From CAYJBH01 sp964371365 (GTDB lineage: Bacteria; Bacillota; Clostridia; Oscillospirales; Ruminococcaceae): a DNA stretch of 23,323 bases. The notes below the pieces were generated by a model. The model had not been told where the DNA came from. It saw nothing but the letters and a program-made list of their open reading frames with translations, and did no database searches. Of this stretch, positions 21,225 to 23,323 are shown one piece after another; positions within the stretch are counted from its first letter, which is position 1; every line of letters starts with the position of its first letter. Position numbers and translations under genes: made by a program. Location: positions 1 to 23,323 of the forward strand of contig CAYJMO010000030.1 in NCBI GenBank assembly GCA_964371365.1. Direction: 5' to 3'.

Positions 21225-22157
21225 ATGGGTAAAAAGGTAACTGTATTCGGCAGTTTTGTGGTGGATTTGATGTCCCGAACACCGCATCTGCCAAAACCGG
21301 GTGAGACGGTCAAGGGGAGTTTGTTTTTGATGGGTCCGGGTGGCAAGGGTTTTAACCAGGGTGTAGCCTGCCACAAGTCGGGCGGCGATGTGACCATGAT
21401 AACAAAGCTCGGAAGAGACATGTTCGCCGATATCGCACTTAGCAAGATGGACGAGCTCGGTATGGACAAGGGCGGTATTCTTTATTCTGACGATACGGGG
21501 AGCGGTACGGCACTGATTTTGGTAGACGAGACAACCGGACAGAACGAGATAGTTGTCGTCTCCGGCGCGTGTGGCACCATCACCGACGATGAGATAGAGC
21601 GTTTTCGTGACATCGTGAAAAACTCCGATTACCTGCTCACACAGCTTGAGACCAACGGCACGGCGATAAAAAAGATAATCGAGATGGCGAAGGAACTCGG
21701 CGTTAAAACAATACTCAACACTGCGCCGATACAGCCGATTGAGGACGCCCTTCTCGAGGGATTATACCTCGTGACACCCAACGAGGTGGAGGCACAGATT
21801 ATGACCGGAGTTGAGGTGGTGGACGAAGCCAGTGCCGAGCTTGCCGCCGACTGGTTCTTTAAACGTGGTGTTCAAAATGTGCTTATCACCCTCGGCTCAA
21901 AGGGAGCATATGTCAACACGGTCGATAAAAAGGGTATAATTCCACCTTTCAAGGTAAAGGTTGTGGACACTACCGGTGCAGGGGATGCGTTTAACGGGGG
22001 TCTTCTCACCGCCCTGGCAGAGGGGCACGACATTTGGCAGTCGGCACAGTTTGCAAGTGCGGTTGCGTCACTGTCGGTGCAAAAGCTCGGCACGACACTC
22101 TCCATGCCCACAAGGGACGAGGTGGAGGAGTTTTGTGCAAAAAACCCTCGACCATAG
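21225..22157 (+). CDS. PfkB family sugar kinase (ribokinase or deoxyribokinase)
   Basis: This 310-residue kinase has the PfkB signatures: GPGGKGFNQGVA (37-48) near the sugar site and DTTGAGDAFNGG near the C-terminus, with Asp254 as the catalytic base. The usual ribokinase GSxNxD at the N-terminus is GSFVVD here, so the sugar contact differs from E. coli RbsK. Being next to deoC, it may phosphorylate deoxyribose, feeding DeoC; ribose is the alternative. A GTG two codons upstream is possible, but ATG at 21225 has GGAGG (21215-21219) at 5 bases. No transporter gene adjoins it. Confidence 0.9.
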   Translation: MGKKVTVFGSFVVDLMSRTPHLPKPGETVKGSLFLMGPGGKGFNQGVACHKSGGDVTMITKLGRDMFADIALSKMDELGMDKGGILYSDDTGSGTALILVDETTGQNEIVVVSGACGTITDDEIERFRDIVKNSDYLLTQLETNGTAIKKIIEMAKELGVKTILNTAPIQPIEDALLEGLYLVTPNEVEAQIMTGVEVVDEASAELAADWFFKRGVQNVLITLGSKGAYVNTVDKKGIIPPFKVKVVDTTGAGDAFNGGLLTALAEGHDIWQSAQFASAVASLSVQKLGTTLSMPTRDEVEEFCAKNPRP

Positions 22158-22200
22158 GCTTGCACATAGGTTTATCATACCTCACAAAGGGATGAAACGG

Positions 22201-22229
22201 TTGACAATATTCGACATTTCATTTATAAT
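22201..22229 (+). promoter_or_regulatory. Perfect-consensus sigma-A promoter for ilvE
   Basis: TTGACA (22201-22206), 17 bases, TATAAT (22224-22229), matching both hexamers and the ideal spacing. The start near 22236 leaves a leader of about 27 bases, too short for a T-box or attenuator. Confidence 0.9.
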
Positions 22230-22262
22230 TCAGAGTTAGATAATCAGGATAACAGGAGGCAC

Positions 22263-23323
22263 ATGTTGGAAATAAAATTCATCGAGCGTAAGGAGCTCAA
22301 GGAAAAACCTGACTTTAAAAACCTTGTCTTTGGCAAGATTTTCACCGATTATATGTTCGCGATGGACTATACCGCCCAAGAGGGCTGGCACGATGCGCGC
22401 ATACAGCCGTATGGGCCGATCGAGATGTCGCCGTCCTCCTGCGTTTTGCACTATGCTCAAGGGTTGTTCGAGGGGATGAAAGCCTACAAAAACGACGATA
22501 AAACATATCTGTTTCGCCCCGAGAAGAATTTTGAGCGTCTTGCCGAGGGTTGTGAGCGGATGTGTATACCGCCCATCGACGTTGATTTTGCGGTATGCGC
22601 TCTTAAAAAACTGATCGATATCGAGCGTGATTGGATACCGACACAGGACGGCGCGGCGCTCTACATCCGCCCGTTCGTCATCGCAGACGAGGAGGCTCTC
22701 GGCGTTCACCCGTCCTTAGTCTACCGATTCATGATAATACTCTCGCCGGTAGCGGCATACTACTCCGGTGGTTTCGCCCCTATCGAGATAATGGTGGAGG
22801 AAAAATATACCCGCTCCTGTCCCGGCGGAACCGGTGCGGTCAAGGCGATAGGCAACTACGCCGCCTCGCTCAAAGGTCAAAGTCGTGCCGCCCAGCAGGG
22901 TTATCCTCAGGTGATGTGGTTGGACGGTGTCGAGCGAAAATATGTCGAGGAGGTCGGCTCCATGAACATATTTTTTGTGATTGACGGCGAGCTCGTCACC
23001 CCAAAACTTTCCGGCAGTATACTGCCCGGCATAACGCGCAGCAGCACCTTGGAGCTCGCAAAATCTCTCGGAATAAAAGTGAGTGAGCGTGCAATTGCTA
23101 TAGATGAGTTACAGAGTGCGGCAAAGGACGGCAGTCTGAGCGAGTGCTTCGGTACCGGCACCGCGGTGGTGATTTCACCGGTAGGCGGTCTATGTTATAA
23201 GGGTGAAAAGATAACGGTAGGCGACGGTAAGGTAGGCAAAATCACCCTACAACTCTACAACACACTCACCGACATCCAGTACGGCAGAGCAGAGGATAAG
23301 TTTGGTTGGAGAGTGGAGATATA
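22263..23323 (+). CDS. ilvE: Branched-chain amino acid aminotransferase (3' end cut)
   Basis: 353 codons are present and the frame runs off the window edge. It is a fold-type IV PLP enzyme of the longer BCAT (type II) branch, which transfers amino groups between glutamate and the keto acids of leucine, isoleucine and valine. Seen: LHYAQGLFEGMKAY, YIRPFVIADE, the PLP lysine K194 in GAVKAIGNYAASL, YVEEVGSMNIFFV and ECFGTGTAVVISPVG. The C-terminal GWRVEI is the usual end, so only a few residues are missing. GGAGG (22255-22259) lies just 3 bases before the ATG; initiation at the next codon, TTG (22266), is possible. The strong promoter upstream suggests high expression. Confidence 0.95.
   Translation, partial: MLEIKFIERKELKEKPDFKNLVFGKIFTDYMFAMDYTAQEGWHDARIQPYGPIEMSPSSCVLHYAQGLFEGMKAYKNDDKTYLFRPEKNFERLAEGCERMCIPPIDVDFAVCALKKLIDIERDWIPTQDGAALYIRPFVIADEEALGVHPSLVYRFMIILSPVAAYYSGGFAPIEIMVEEKYTRSCPGGTGAVKAIGNYAASLKGQSRAAQQGYPQVMWLDGVERKYVEEVGSMNIFFVIDGELVTPKLSGSILPGITRSSTLELAKSLGIKVSERAIAIDELQSAAKDGSLSECFGTGTAVVISPVGGLCYKGEKITVGDGKVGKITLQLYNTLTDIQYGRAEDKFGWRVEI

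Overview
The window looks like the chromosome of an endospore-forming Clostridia bacterium, probably of the Ruminococcaceae/Oscillospirales type. The evidence is the dipicolinate synthase pair dpaA-dpaB, a 23-residue gene recognisable as spoVM, candidate mother-cell sigma-factor promoters in front of both, a SAM-I riboswitch on metK, and the Firmicutes gene order nadD-yqeK-LCP-rsfS-leuS. Strong Shine-Dalgarno sites and TTG/GTG starts fit the same group. The genus assignment is inference. No tRNA, rRNA, CRISPR array or insertion-sequence transposase was seen.

Layout. Positions 1-1328 hold no convincing protein gene of normal size. They carry nested inverted repeats (including a 132-bp imperfect palindrome), a strong terminator, three AT-rich tandem repeats, and a leftward near-consensus promoter that reads into strongly structured sequence, which is a candidate non-coding RNA. 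Positions 1329-2707 are dpaAB (dipicolinic acid for the spore core). Positions 2797-4170 are a cytoplasmic cysteine-type sulfatase. Positions 4267-6446 (minus strand) are a compact run: a 49-residue two-helix membrane protein, spoVM, hemW, eetA-like and eetB-like. Then come asnS (plus strand) and, convergent with it, an orphan MglB-like sugar-binding lipoprotein. Positions 9070-9904 are a RelB/DinJ-YafQ toxin-antitoxin module between 13-bp direct repeats. Next are the SAM-I riboswitch with metK and an unknown lipoprotein.

Positions 12452-20458 form a long plus-strand series. It starts with a promoter and an immediate terminator, then a nadD-yqeK gene fusion, an LCP-family cell-wall ligase, rsfS, leuS, apbE, a PAP2 phosphatase, a low-molecular-weight tyrosine phosphatase, an unknown 83-residue protein and an ElaA-like acetyltransferase. 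Most junctions overlap or are a few bases apart. The window ends with deoC plus a PfkB sugar kinase (deoxyribose/ribose catabolism) and a nearly complete branched-chain aminotransferase behind a perfect-consensus promoter.

How the parts relate. dpaAB and the spoVM run are both mother-cell sporulation functions and share the same promoter layout (AACA, 16 bases, CATANNNT). EetA/EetB-like proteins and the ApbE lipoprotein are linked in known flavin-based extracellular electron transfer, but here they sit about 12 kb apart without the other parts of that system. LCP, PAP2 and the tyrosine phosphatase suggest a cell-envelope polymer theme. The least explained items are the structured leftward transcript before dpaA, the 132-bp palindrome, and the small membrane protein co-transcribed with spoVM.
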